33,377 bases of DNA from Cypionkella sp. (GCF_030652235.1 NZ_JAUSBA010000065.1:1-33377), one strand, 5' to 3'. Positions 17,993-25,886 are shown, counted from the first letter of the stretch. The notes: generated by a model from the sequence alone, not told the origin. Translations and numbers: made by a program.

Positions 17993-18328
17993 TCAATTCA
18001 CTTGAACCTGGGGCGCAGCCCCGTTGCCGAACAAGCCATTTGCGGGCGGCGCAACTGTGCCCGCCGGGGCGGGGTTCGACTCTGCGGCGCAGGCGCCTGC
18101 ACTGTCGCCCTCGTCATCATCGCAACCGTCCCCTTCGTCGTCATCCTCGTCATCGCCGCTAGCAAGCAGGACCATTCCATCCTGCATGGTGTCGGCGGAT
18201 GTTAAAAAAGCGCTACGCGGGCTGCCCGATTCACTTGATTCAGCGGTGCGGATCGCAGCGATGGCCGGGATCGCCATGATCGCGCCAAGCGCGGTGGTAG
18301 CGGCCAGTAGGGCAATGGTGGTCTTCAT
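17993..18328 (-). CDS. Small exported acidic protein
   Basis: 111 aa. A signal peptide (MKTTIALLAATTALGAIMA..., cut near AIAA) is followed by a low-complexity body with runs of Asp and Glu (GDDEDDDEGDGCDDDEGD) and a C-terminal part rich in Pro, Ala and Gly. AGGAG lies just upstream of the ATG at 18328. No domain recognised. Acidic runs with two Cys (in GCDDD and GACAA) could bind cations, which would fit a metal operon, but this is a guess. The gene lies between the PepSY and DUF2271 genes with short gaps, so it is probably part of the same transcript. Confidence 0.75.
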   Translation of the reverse strand: MKTTIALLAATTALGAIMAIPAIAAIRTAESSESGSPRSAFLTSADTMQDGMVLLASGDDEDDDEGDGCDDDEGDSAGACAAESNPAPAGTVAPPANGLFGNGAAPQVQVN

Positions 18329-18462
18329 GATGGCTCCTGATGTTGCGTTGATGTCTGGATGTTTCGCACCCTCAACTGATCGCTTTCTGACGGACGGGCG
18401 ATTTTCGCGTCAGGTTGCCGTCAGAAAACGCGGGCTGGACTAGCTGTCCAATTCACTTGGCG

Positions 18463-18735
18463 TCAGTCTTCGAATTCGAGTTCCAAGATCGCCAGCGTGG
18501 AAGGATCGACCTTGACCTCAATCGCGCGGCCTTGCGCGTCGGAAGCCTTGATTTCGTAACAACCATCGTCGATTTTGATGCGCCGGACTGTCCATCCCTG
18601 CGCCTCTGCCATCTGCTGCACCGCCGCGCGTGGCTGCCAGTCCGCCATAGCCACAGTGCAGGCCTCGTCGGCCTGGGCAGCACTGGCGACCCCGAGGGCT
18701 GTCATAACAATCAGAATGGTCAGCGACGTCCGCAT
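18463..18735 (-). CDS. Small periplasmic PepSY-domain protein
   Basis: 90 aa. A signal peptide (LTILIVMTALGVASAAQA) precedes one PepSY-like unit: AVQQMAEAQGWTVRRIKIDDGCYEIKASDAQGRAIEVKVDPSTLAILELEFED, the usual helix-strand pattern ending in an acidic strand. Two Cys residues (in EACTV and DGCYE) could form a disulfide. GGAG is well placed before the ATG at 18735. It is the first gene of the minus-strand cluster, divergent from the response regulator. Small PepSY proteins beside two-component genes are common; the role may be metal or stress sensing, or inhibition of a partner enzyme. Confidence 0.85.
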   Translation of the reverse strand: MRTSLTILIVMTALGVASAAQADEACTVAMADWQPRAAVQQMAEAQGWTVRRIKIDDGCYEIKASDAQGRAIEVKVDPSTLAILELEFED

Positions 18736-18877
18736 TCGTCATACTCCGTGCAGCATCAATCAATGCGACTTGCGCCCCGAAGCTGACGGCGGCCTGAAGC
18801 CTGCGGATGGCATACTTCAGCTTGATGTCAGGTGGCCCGGTCACACAGCATGACCGCAAAAGATCGGACGACACTGA
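18736..18877. promoter_or_regulatory. Shared divergent regulatory region
   Basis: 142 bp between the PepSY gene and the response regulator must hold both promoters. AAGCTGA (18780-18786) and TCAGCTT (18817-18823) are inverted copies 30 bases apart and are candidates for response-regulator half-sites. No convincing -35/-10 pair stands out. Confidence 0.4.
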
Positions 18878-19537
18878 ATGCGCATCCTGCTGATCGAAGA
18901 TGACATGGTCTTGGGGGCCGCCGTGCGCGACCAGATCGCGGCGGATGGCCACTCGGTCGACTGGGTCATGCGGCTGGAAAACGCGCGCGATCACCTTGCC
19001 GTCGCGAGTTATGACCTTGTGCTGCTGGACCTCATGCTGCCAGACGGACGGGGGATTCCCTTCCTGCGAAGTCTGAGGCTGCAGGGCAACGTTACACCGG
19101 TGATCATCCTGACCGCGCTTGATCAGATTTCTGACCGGATCGACGGACTGAATGCCGGGGCGGATGACTATCTGGTGAAGCCGTTCGATCTTGCCGAACT
19201 CTCGGCGCGGATCGGGTCCGTGGCGCGGCGCTATGCCGGAAACCCCAACCCGATTGTCACGCTCGGGACTCTGGAGGTCGATCTTGCCGCACGCAGCGTG
19301 CGCGCCAATGGCCGCGCGGTTCCGCTGACGGCCAAGGAATGGGTATTGTTCGAAGCATTTCTCCAGCGCCCACAGCAGCTTTTGTCCAAGGCGCAACTGG
19401 AGGAGCGGCTATATTCCTTCGACACCGAAATTGACAGCAACACGATCGAGGTGCATGTCAGCCGCTTGCGCAAGAAACTGGGCCATTGGGTGATCGAAAC
19501 CGAACGCGGCCTTGGCTATCGGCTTGGGTCGGCATGA
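18878..19537 (+). CDS. OmpR/PhoB-family response regulator
   Basis: 219 aa. Receiver domain residues 1-115: acidic pair Glu7-Asp8-Asp9, phospho-acceptor Asp51 (LVLLDLMLP), the Thr in VIILTAL and Lys in YLVKPFD. DNA-binding winged helix 125-219 with ELERGLGYRLG-type ending (IETERGLGYRLGSA) and the recognition helix SNTIEVHVSRLRKKL. It is closest to the QseB/PmrA branch. The stop overlaps the kinase start (ATGA). Divergent from the PepSY/ApbE/metal operon, it probably controls that operon and its own. Confidence 0.93.
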   Translation: MRILLIEDDMVLGAAVRDQIAADGHSVDWVMRLENARDHLAVASYDLVLLDLMLPDGRGIPFLRSLRLQGNVTPVIILTALDQISDRIDGLNAGADDYLVKPFDLAELSARIGSVARRYAGNPNPIVTLGTLEVDLAARSVRANGRAVPLTAKEWVLFEAFLQRPQQLLSKAQLEERLYSFDTEIDSNTIEVHVSRLRKKLGHWVIETERGLGYRLGSA

Positions 19538-20889
19538 GGATGCCGAGATCACTTCAGGCCCGTCTCGCACTGGTCATCGGCCTGTGCGTCACCCTGCTAT
19601 GGGCAGGCGCTGCAACCCTCACCGCGACCCTGCTGCGCCACGAAATGGACGAAGTCTTTGATTCCACGTTGCAAGAGACTGCCCAGCGGATCTTGCCACT
19701 GGCTGTCCGCGACATTGTCAACCGGGATGAAGAGGGCGTCGAACAACAGATAGCACCCCTGCGGGACGAAGAGGAGTTCTTCACCTACGTCGTGCGGGAT
19801 TCCATGGGACGGCTTCTGCTGACGTCGCATGCTGCTGACACATCTGTATTTCCGCCCTTCGACGGCCTAGGTTTCCGGCAGACCGCAACGCACAGGCTTT
19901 ACTTCGACGCGGCTTTGCAAGGAACCATCACCATCGCGGTGGCCGAACCGCTGGACCACCGCGCCACGATCGCGCGCGATATGCAGCTTGGCCTTGGCCT
20001 GCCTTTGCTGGTCGTCATTCCGCTCAGCCTTGCAGCGATCCTTGCAGCCGTGCGCCTGAGCTTTGCACCCGTGCGGCGGCTGCGCGATGCTTTGGCGCTT
20101 CGCGGGCCGCGTGATCTTTCCGCGCTGCCCGAGACCAGACTGCCCAGCGAGGTTGCCCCAATAGCCGCGGCCGTAAACCAGCTTCTTGCCCGCCTCAGCG
20201 CCGCCTTTGAGGCGGAACGCAGTTTCGCGGCCAACGCGGCGCATGAATTGCGCACCCCGGTCGCGGGCGCCATCGCGCAGGCACAGCGCCTGCAAACTGA
20301 AACGAAGGATCCCGAGGCCGCCCGGCGCGGGGCCGAGATCGAGACGGCGCTAAAGCGCTTGATCCGGGTGTCGGAAAAGATGATGCAGCTTGCCCGCGCC
20401 GAGGGCGGGCGCCTGCGGGGCTACGAACTCAGGGATCTGCGCCCCGTCCTTGGTCTTGTGGTGGACGAGTTCGCAAGGTCGACGGGGGCAGACCGACTTA
20501 AGCTTGCTCTCCCCGGAACGCCCGTGCTGTCCGATATCGACCCGGACATCTTCGGCATCCTGTGTCGTAACCTGATCGAAAACGCGCTGAAACATGGAGT
20601 GGCAGGCAGTGCCGTTAGGATCGGACTGACGGCGCAAGGTGTTCTGACGGTCGCCAACGAAGCTCCGACGATTGCACCCGAAACACTGGCCAAACTCACC
20701 TCCCGTTTTGAACGGGGGACAGGTGCCGGCGATGGCAGCGGTCTGGGATTGACCATCGTTCGCACCATCGCTGACCGGGCCGACTGCCCCCTTATGCTGA
20801 CCGCGCCAATCGCGGGGCAAGCGTCGTGGTTTGAGGCGACGATCAACCTTTCAGGTGCTGGTGCCCGTCAGTCCCATCAAGTGGACTGA
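19534..20889 (+). CDS. Sensor histidine kinase
   Basis: 451 aa. TM1 about 11-33, a periplasmic sensor part about 35-150, TM2 about 151-177, then a linker, HisKA with phospho-acceptor His237 (NAAHELRTP), and HATPase with N-box RNLIENALKHG and G-box GDGSGLGLTIV. The sensor has an acidic patch (DIVNRDEEGVEQQ, LRDEEEFF) that could bind cations, as in PmrB- or PhoQ-type sensors; this is inference. Start is the ATG at 19534 that overlaps the regulator stop; the frame is open further upstream but that part lies inside the regulator gene. Confidence 0.93.
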   Translation: MRMPRSLQARLALVIGLCVTLLWAGAATLTATLLRHEMDEVFDSTLQETAQRILPLAVRDIVNRDEEGVEQQIAPLRDEEEFFTYVVRDSMGRLLLTSHAADTSVFPPFDGLGFRQTATHRLYFDAALQGTITIAVAEPLDHRATIARDMQLGLGLPLLVVIPLSLAAILAAVRLSFAPVRRLRDALALRGPRDLSALPETRLPSEVAPIAAAVNQLLARLSAAFEAERSFAANAAHELRTPVAGAIAQAQRLQTETKDPEAARRGAEIETALKRLIRVSEKMMQLARAEGGRLRGYELRDLRPVLGLVVDEFARSTGADRLKLALPGTPVLSDIDPDIFGILCRNLIENALKHGVAGSAVRIGLTAQGVLTVANEAPTIAPETLAKLTSRFERGTGAGDGSGLGLTIVRTIADRADCPLMLTAPIAGQASWFEATINLSGAGARQSHQVD

Positions 20890-21263
20890 TCCCAGACCGT
20901 GCAAGGCCGTCATGGTCGCAGACGACGGCAAATTATGGGCAGCGATAATCGTCTCGGCCCCCGGCAATGGGCGTGGCTTTAGATATCTCTGAGAGCCCCG
21001 CAAAGCGCTTACCTGTGTCTAACAGGCTTGGTGGGCGGAGCGCGTATAGATTATCTTCCACGCGATACGCGATACACGGTAGCTCAGGGATCTCCAATCC
21101 TGCTTTTGGCCAGCGCCGCTGGATTGGGCAGTCTAGACACCGAATGTCCGTTTTGGGGAATGCCGATTTACGGCATTCAGACGTGGCGAACGGCAGCAAT
21201 GGGCCGAGGCTGTGTGGAAACTACTTTCTGTGGTTGATTTTGGCAGGCCAGCGGGAGATGGGG
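20890..21263. other. Intergenic, decayed sequence with a hairpin
   Basis: About 370 bp with no convincing gene. It holds a perfect hairpin at 21158-21178 (GAATGCCG, loop ATTTA, CGGCATTC). The last 40 bases or so before 21264 probably belong to the leader of the IS1182 remnant. Confidence 0.45.
21158..21178. repeat. Perfect 8-bp hairpin
   Basis: GAATGCCG (21158-21165) and CGGCATTC (21171-21178) flank the loop ATTTA. It is preceded by GAATGTCCG (21142-21150), a similar word. No T run follows, so it is not a clear terminator. Confidence 0.5.
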
Positions 21264-21483
21264 ATGGCGGGTTTCATCGAGGGTGTGGACCGGGGTCAGA
21301 TGGTGCTTTTCCCGGACCGTCTGGAGGACTGGATCGGCGAGGACAGCCTGGTCCGCTTCGTTTATCTCTTCGTTGGTGAACTCGATCTGCCGGGCCTTGT
21401 GTTCGGGCGCGCAGCCCCGGCGCGGACAGGGTGGCCCGGTTACCATCCGGCGGTTCTGCTCAAGCTGTTCATTTACGGATATC
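21264..21483 (+). pseudogene. N-terminal fragment of IS1182-family transposase
   Basis: The reading [20 protein letters not shown], then the [33 protein letters not shown] block, is the standard N-terminus of IS1182-family transposases. After GYL the sequence switches abruptly to an IS21 istB reading, so only about 73 residues remain and the catalytic domain is gone. The junction is a fusion of two dead elements made by insertion or deletion. Confidence 0.85.
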
Positions 21484-21603
21484 TGCCATTCCCAGCCTCT
21501 GGCGGTGCCCTATTGTTCCACCTCATCAGCCAACTCTACGAAAAAAACATCACTCATCATCACAACCAATAACAGCTTCGCCGAATGGGGCACGGTCTTC
21601 GGC

Positions 21604-21642
21604 CCCTCTCGGCGTTTACAAGCAAACGCCTGCCGGGCAATG
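21604..21642 (+). repeat. Hairpin insertion element, copy A (39 bp)
   Basis: CCCTCTC, stem GGCGTTT, loop ACAAGC, stem AAACGCC, then TGCCGGGCAA-TG. It separates codons that are adjacent in normal istB genes (VFG-DAK). The length, 39 bases, keeps the frame and adds 13 residues. Shares its ends with copies at 32531-32569 and 32609-32645 but has a different stem. Confidence 0.8.
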
Positions 21643-21754
21643 GATGCCAAGATGACCACCGCGCTCCTCGACCGCATCACCCACCACTGCGACATTCTCG
21701 AAACCGAAAATGACTCCTGGCGCTTCAAACAGCGCAAGAAAGTCAGCGCCCAAA

Positions 21755-21798
21755 CTGATCAATATTGAACGCTGTTACCTGTTCAATATTCAACGCTG
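21755..21798. repeat. IS21-type terminal repeats
   Basis: CTGATCAATATTGAACGCTG (21755-21774) and CTGTTCAATATTCAACGCTG (21779-21798) differ at two places and lie 24 bases apart, just before the ending TTGACA (21800-21805). IS21 elements carry such repeated transposase sites at their ends. Confidence 0.65.
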
Positions 21799-21988
21799 AT
21801 TGACAGTCATGGCGAGGCTGCCAGACGCCCGCCTAGCCATTTTAATCACCCCGGGGGCGAAGTTGATGCGATGACCCCACAGCGCGCGCTCTGGCAGCCT
21901 GCCAGGTATGAGCCCGGAGACGCCATTCGGTGGCGTTTTGAGGTGGCGACAACGCCGTGCAGTGCTTTTACATACGGGTTAGCCAATC

Positions 21989-22097
21989 GACACTTACGCC
22001 CCATTGCCGCCGCTCGAGAGGGTGCCGCCGCTGCGGCGCGGCGTTCCCTAAAGCGTTCGCTCATCATGGAACGCCGCATTTTAAGCTGATAAGTGTC
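21989..22097. repeat. Nested inverted repeats, 109 bp
   Basis: Outer pair GACACTTA (21989-21996) and TAAGTGTC (22090-22097); inner pair GCGGCGTTCC (22038-22047) and GGAACGCCGC (22068-22077) with a 20-base spacer. It sits 33 bases beyond the end of rlmF. It could be a non-autonomous mobile element or a structured RNA or terminator; no gene is seen in 21806-22129. Confidence 0.5.
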
Positions 22098-22129
22098 TGC
22101 GCGTTGGCCTGTTGCTGAACCTGATCAGA

Positions 22130-23035
22130 CTAGAGTGATCTCTGCCGTTCTGGATAGTAAGTCCAAGCAATAAACCGACTGGTCTTCTGGCCTTGCGCCA
22201 TTTCGACAACCTTGAATTCGACAACCTTCGCTTCCTTCAGCAATCTGGAGAGTGGCTTGAGGCTGTCTTTCTTGGACACCAAGCAGGTGAACCACAGGCA
22301 CTGTTCGGCAAAATTCATGCTCTGCTCGATCATTCGGGCGATGAAGCCGATTTCACCACCTGGGCACCAGAGCTCGGCATTCTGGCCGCCAAAATTAAGT
22401 TCAGCAGAGTGGCCCTTACCAAGATTTCGCCACTTGCGCAGCGTGCCCTCTTGCGCCTGCGCAAGCGACGCATGAAACGGGGGATTGCAGAGGGTGACAT
22501 GGAAAATATCATCCGGGCCGACAACGCCTTCGAAAATATCCACCGCGTTGTTCTGACGTCTGAGCTCTATATTCAGCCTGTTTCGTTCGCAGATCTGCCG
22601 TGCTGATTTGATCGAGACCGGATCGATATCAACGCCTGTGAAGTCCCAACCATATTCATGCTGACCCGTCAGCGGATACACAAGGCTCGCACCCGTCCCG
22701 ATGTCCAGCGCCTTGATATCGGACCCATGCGGGATCTCTTGGTCATTACTTTCGGCAAGCAGATCCGCCAAGTAGTGAATATAATCAACACGCCCCGGGA
22801 TCGGGGGGCAGAGGTACGTGGCAGGAATATCCCAGAAATCAATCTCATAGTGGGTCATCAAGAGCGCTCGATTGAGCATACGGACCGCGTCCACGTCCTG
22901 AAAATTGATCGTCATCTGACCGCGCGGGTTTCTTGTCATGAATGCCTCCAGTTCGGGAGATTTCACGATTAGGCGTTCAAAGTCATACCCCTCTCGGTGT
23001 TGGTTGCGGGGGTGCAACATGAGTTTGACAGCCAT
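22130..23035 (-). CDS. rlmF: 23S rRNA (adenine-1618 N6)-methyltransferase RlmF
   Basis: 301 aa. RlmF adds a methyl group to N6 of A1618 of 23S rRNA using S-adenosylmethionine. Family marks: N-terminal LHPRNQHREGYDF, the region DFWDIPATYLCPPIPGRVDYIH, SAM-binding LDIGTGASLVYPL and the catalytic NPPF motif in VTLCNPPFHAS, then GGQNAELWCPGGEIGFI. AAGG lies eight bases before the ATG at 23035. Length and motifs are normal, so the gene looks functional, and it is flanked by broken DNA on both sides. It is a chromosomal-type housekeeping gene, which argues that this part is chromosome or chromid rather than a small plasmid. Confidence 0.93.
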   Translation of the reverse strand: MAVKLMLHPRNQHREGYDFERLIVKSPELEAFMTRNPRGQMTINFQDVDAVRMLNRALLMTHYEIDFWDIPATYLCPPIPGRVDYIHYLADLLAESNDQEIPHGSDIKALDIGTGASLVYPLTGQHEYGWDFTGVDIDPVSIKSARQICERNRLNIELRRQNNAVDIFEGVVGPDDIFHVTLCNPPFHASLAQAQEGTLRKWRNLGKGHSAELNFGGQNAELWCPGGEIGFIARMIEQSMNFAEQCLWFTCLVSKKDSLKPLSRLLKEAKVVEFKVVEMAQGQKTSRFIAWTYYPERQRSL

Positions 23036-23524
23036 GGGAAACCTTCTAGCCTATTGGTCTAGGCAACCTGCCCGACAAGGTATCAAGCTTAGAGCTTCCT
23101 AGCTGCCTAAGGAATACATGAACGGCCCAAAGCTGCCGGTTGGCCTCGATAGTGTTGCGAGGCGTTGCCTGCCAAAGCTGCCGCTCGAAAAACGGTGCAG
23201 CATTTCGCGGTCAGGTGGGGATGTGGCGCCTATAGCACGGGAGTGCCTTGCAGCAGAGGCAGCTCTGCGGCGCAGGTTTCCTCGGACGGCTTCGCTTGCC
23301 GTAGCACCAAGCGATGACACGGAACCCGCGACCTCGGGCCTTATCCAATTGACTCGCTTGCCCCGGTGCGTTGAACGGCGCGCAAGGTGCCGGGCACCTG
23401 CCGCATGCGGACGCAAGTCACGGTGGAACCCGGATCGCGACGACATCTTACCCTCGGAGCATTTCTCGTTGTGGTTAATGCAGGCTCCCATCAATATTTA
23501 AAGGCCTCACGAGAGCAGTGAGCA
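23036..23524. other. Intergenic, nothing recognised
   Basis: About 490 bp between two divergent genes. Long open frames exist on both strands only because of high GC; their translations are Arg/Ala/Ser-rich and resemble no protein. The rlmF promoter should lie near 23040-23110. Confidence 0.5.
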
Positions 23525-23920
23525 ATGTCTGTCCGGCAAGCTGTCCCTCAGGGCAATCCGTTTCTGACCGCCCCCATCGGGCGGCTGTTTTTATCGATCG
23601 CCCTTCCCATGGCAGTGGTCATGTCGATGGGTGGCATTCTGAACGTGGTCGATGGCGTCTTCGTCGGACGCTTCATCGGTGCCGAGGCACTGGCGGCAGT
23701 CAGCCTTGCCTTTCCGGCGGTGATGCTGATGTCTGCGCTGGCGATACTTCGGGCGGCGGCATGTCAAGCTCGCTGGCGCGATCTCTGGGCACGGGAGATC
23801 GCATCGCGGCGGCCCGGGTCTTTGCCGGGGCGCATGGTTTGGCGTTGTTGATTGCGGCTCTTGTGGTGTTGCTTTGAGCGGCCTTCGGCCGGGCGCTGCC
23901 TATCGGGTTGGCGGCAAGTC
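23525..23920 (+). pseudogene. N-terminal remnant of a MATE-family efflux gene
   Basis: The first 74 codons read as a MATE transporter N-terminus (NPFLTAPIGRLFLSIALPMAV, NVVDGVFVGRFIGAEALAAVSLAFP). Near 23745 the match jumps to another frame (SGGGMSSSLARSLGTGDRIAAARVF...), reaches a TGA at 23875-23877, and near 23885 jumps again (FGRALPIGLAA). With two frameshifts and the rest absent, the gene is dead. The ATG at 23525 has only a weak ribosome binding site. Confidence 0.8.
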
Positions 23921-23996
23921 GCCGAGACGACGTGGACCTAACCGCAGCGCGCTTGCGCTGTCTGCTGCGCGGACACGTCTGTGTTTCACAGAATCG

Positions 23997-24035
23997 TTGA
24001 AGTTTTGTTTTTCCCTACTTAACATATTTTAAGTA
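23997..24035 (+). promoter_or_regulatory. Promoter and palindromic operator of the puuR-like gene
   Basis: TTGAAG (23997-24002) and TAACAT (24020-24025) are 17 bases apart, a good sigma70-type promoter. TACTTAA (24016-24022) and TTAAGTA (24029-24035) form a perfect 7-bp inverted repeat with a 6-base spacer covering the -10 box, the place for a repressor such as the encoded Xre-cupin protein. Confidence 0.65.
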
Positions 24036-24050
24036 ATCTTGGAGCAGACG

Positions 24051-24695
24051 ATGGCAGCCCAACCAGATCAACCCATGACTCGCACCGATGAAGCGGAAAC
24101 CGTTCGCATCATGGCCGAGCGGCTGCGCCGTTTGCGCAAGGCCAACGGGCTGTCGCTGCGTCAACTGGCGGATGCCACGGGAACTTCGGCCAGCTTTCTC
24201 AGCCAACTGGAACGCGGGCTTAGCGGGGCGAGCACCTCGACCCTGATCCGTATCGCAAACAGTTTCGGAACAAGTATTTCCGAGCTATTTGCGTGTGCAG
24301 AAGGTGGCAAGGATCCTGTGCTGCGACGTCACATGCGGCCCACTTTACCGGTGACAAATGGTCAGCGCAAAATGTTGTTGTCGCGCCGCCCGCTGACCCA
24401 CTTTGAGACATACATCGCGGAATTTGACATGGGCGGCTCGAGTGGGGACGACGCTTACACCCATGGCGATAGCAACGAGATGATTTTGGTCCTACGCGGG
24501 CAGGTCCGGCTGGAGCTTGGCAGCGATAGCCATGATTTGGACGAAGGCGACAGCGTGGAATACGCAACATCGGTGCCGCACCGGGTGGTCAACATCGGCG
24601 ATGGGACGGCCGAAGTGCTGTTCATGATTTCTCCGCCCACATCAACTTCCAAATATGTGGACGAATTTCGAAACAAGGTCGGCGGGGCCGGCTGA
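24051..24695 (+). CDS. Xre-cupin transcriptional regulator (PuuR-like)
   Basis: 214 aa. An N-terminal helix-turn-helix (about residues 20-75: LRRLRKANGLSLRQLADATGTSASFLSQLERG) and a C-terminal cupin sensor (about 125-205: GDSNEMILVLRGQVRLELG, LDEGDSVEYATSVPHRVVN). This is the PuuR/SutR layout; PuuR represses putrescine-use genes and is released by putrescine. ATG at 24051 is preferred over a TTG at 24039 because GGAG lies at 24041-24044. It is first in an operon with polyamine-type transport and oxidation genes, 50 bases before the binding-protein gene. Confidence 0.9.
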   Translation: MAAQPDQPMTRTDEAETVRIMAERLRRLRKANGLSLRQLADATGTSASFLSQLERGLSGASTSTLIRIANSFGTSISELFACAEGGKDPVLRRHMRPTLPVTNGQRKMLLSRRPLTHFETYIAEFDMGGSSGDDAYTHGDSNEMILVLRGQVRLELGSDSHDLDEGDSVEYATSVPHRVVNIGDGTAEVLFMISPPTSTSKYVDEFRNKVGGAG

Positions 24696-24745
24696 TCTTG
24701 TAGCACAATGATGCACAGGCCAAAAACCAACCGGGAGGAAATACG

Positions 24746-25816
24746 ATGAAACACACCAGAACCCTTGGATTTGCTGCAGTGGCAGCAATCGGGATGGCAG
24801 GTGCCGCTTTTGCTGAAGGCGCTGTGGCGGGCGAGACCGCAGAAGGATCTCTTGCGGGCAAGACCCTAACCTTTGTCTCATATGGCGGGATTTTTCAGGA
24901 TGGCCAGCTTAAGGCGCTGCAGGATTTTGTTACAAAATCCGGCGTTACCTTGCTGTCTGACGGACCGACCGAAAATGCCAAGATCCAGGCTCAGGTCGAG
25001 GCCAAGAACGTGATGTGGGATGTCGTTGATACGGGTGACTTTACGCCGTTCGTGCACTGCGGCACGCTGTTCCAGAAACTTGACTTCACCAAGATCGACG
25101 TGTCAAAAATTCCGCTAGGACAGGTGGGCGAGTGCAGCGTTCCGGCGATGAATTACGCTGTTATGTTCCTGTATAACAAGGACAAATACAAGGACAACCC
25201 GCCGCAGAACTGGACTGACTTCTTCGATATCGAGAAATTCCCCGGCACCCGTGGTATTCCCGGTTATGCCGATCCTGAAGGCTATATGGTCGAGTTGGGC
25301 CTGCTGGCCGATGGAGTTCCGAAAGACCAGTTGTTTCCGGCAGACATTGACCGCGGGCTGAACAAATGGCGTTCGATCCGTGAAAATCTGGTGCCGTGGA
25401 CGACAGGAGCCGAAAGCCAGCAGATGCTTGAGTCTGGTGAGGCTGACATGGTTATGGTCTGGTCGGGCCGGGGCAAGGCGGCATTGGCCAATGGGGCAAA
25501 TTACGCGCCTGTCTGGCAAGACTGGATTGTCGTCAAGGACCAGCTTGCCATTCCGATCGGTGTCAAAGATACCGACGCATCTCATGCTCTGATCAATGCT
25601 TATCTGGGCAAACAAGCGCAAGAAGTGATGGCGCAAGAAACCTCATATTCTCCGATTAACGTCGATGCTCAGCCTAAAGTGGATCAGTTGACGGCGGAAT
25701 TCATGACCAATACTCCGGAAAAGCAGGCTATGGCTTACAACCAGAACGTCGAATTCTGGGTCGCTAACTATGAGACGCTCAGTGCCAAATGGGCTGAGTT
25801 CGTCGTGGGCAACTGA
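24746..25816 (+). CDS. Polyamine-type ABC transporter substrate-binding protein
   Basis: 356 aa. A signal peptide (MKHTRTLGFAAVAAIGMAGAAFA, cut after AFA) precedes a PotD/extracellular-solute-binding family 1-type body: LTFVSYGGIFQDGQLKAL, VMWDVVDTGDF, YNKDKYKDNPPQNWTDFFD, FPGTRGIPGYADP, and SGEADMVMVWSGR. Strong ribosome binding site GGAGG before the ATG. In this family aromatic and acidic residues line the pocket for polyamines or related amines; the exact ligand is not readable. It feeds the two permeases and ATPase downstream. Confidence 0.92.
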   Translation: MKHTRTLGFAAVAAIGMAGAAFAEGAVAGETAEGSLAGKTLTFVSYGGIFQDGQLKALQDFVTKSGVTLLSDGPTENAKIQAQVEAKNVMWDVVDTGDFTPFVHCGTLFQKLDFTKIDVSKIPLGQVGECSVPAMNYAVMFLYNKDKYKDNPPQNWTDFFDIEKFPGTRGIPGYADPEGYMVELGLLADGVPKDQLFPADIDRGLNKWRSIRENLVPWTTGAESQQMLESGEADMVMVWSGRGKAALANGANYAPVWQDWIVVKDQLAIPIGVKDTDASHALINAYLGKQAQEVMAQETSYSPINVDAQPKVDQLTAEFMTNTPEKQAMAYNQNVEFWVANYETLSAKWAEFVVGN

Positions 25817-25886
25817 TGCTTGTTGCGCCGGGGCTGCTGGTCCCGGCGTTCTTGTCAACGCTCGCTTGCGTCGCTGAAAGGCCATC

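Larger units (their letters stand above)
21484..21805 (+). pseudogene. C-terminal remnant of IS21-family istB and IS end
   Basis: The reading [20 protein letters not shown] continues, after a one-base shift in a run of seven A (21541-21547), as [19 protein letters not shown], then [19 protein letters not shown] and SWRFKQRKK. This is the C-terminal third of the IstB helper ATPase. Between VFG and DAK lies a 39-bp hairpin insertion (21604-21642). The coding part stops at 21768. The terminal region to 21805 holds two copies of the IS21 end repeat. Confidence 0.85.

Noticed and set aside
21075-21110. GGTAGCTCAG resembling a tRNA D-arm
   Set aside because: No T-arm, acceptor stem or anticodon stem can be formed around it.
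22014-22020. GAGAGGG (complement CCCTCTC) inside the nested-repeat unit
   Set aside because: No paired stem and no TGCCGGGCA follow on that strand.
22988-22995. CCCCTCTC resembling the hairpin element start
   Set aside because: It encodes the conserved REGY part of RlmF and is not followed by TGCCGGGCA or a hairpin.
23118-23501. Open frames on both strands upstream of the MATE remnant
   Set aside because: Arg/Ala/Ser-rich translations without ribosome binding sites or known motifs, as expected by chance in GC-rich DNA.
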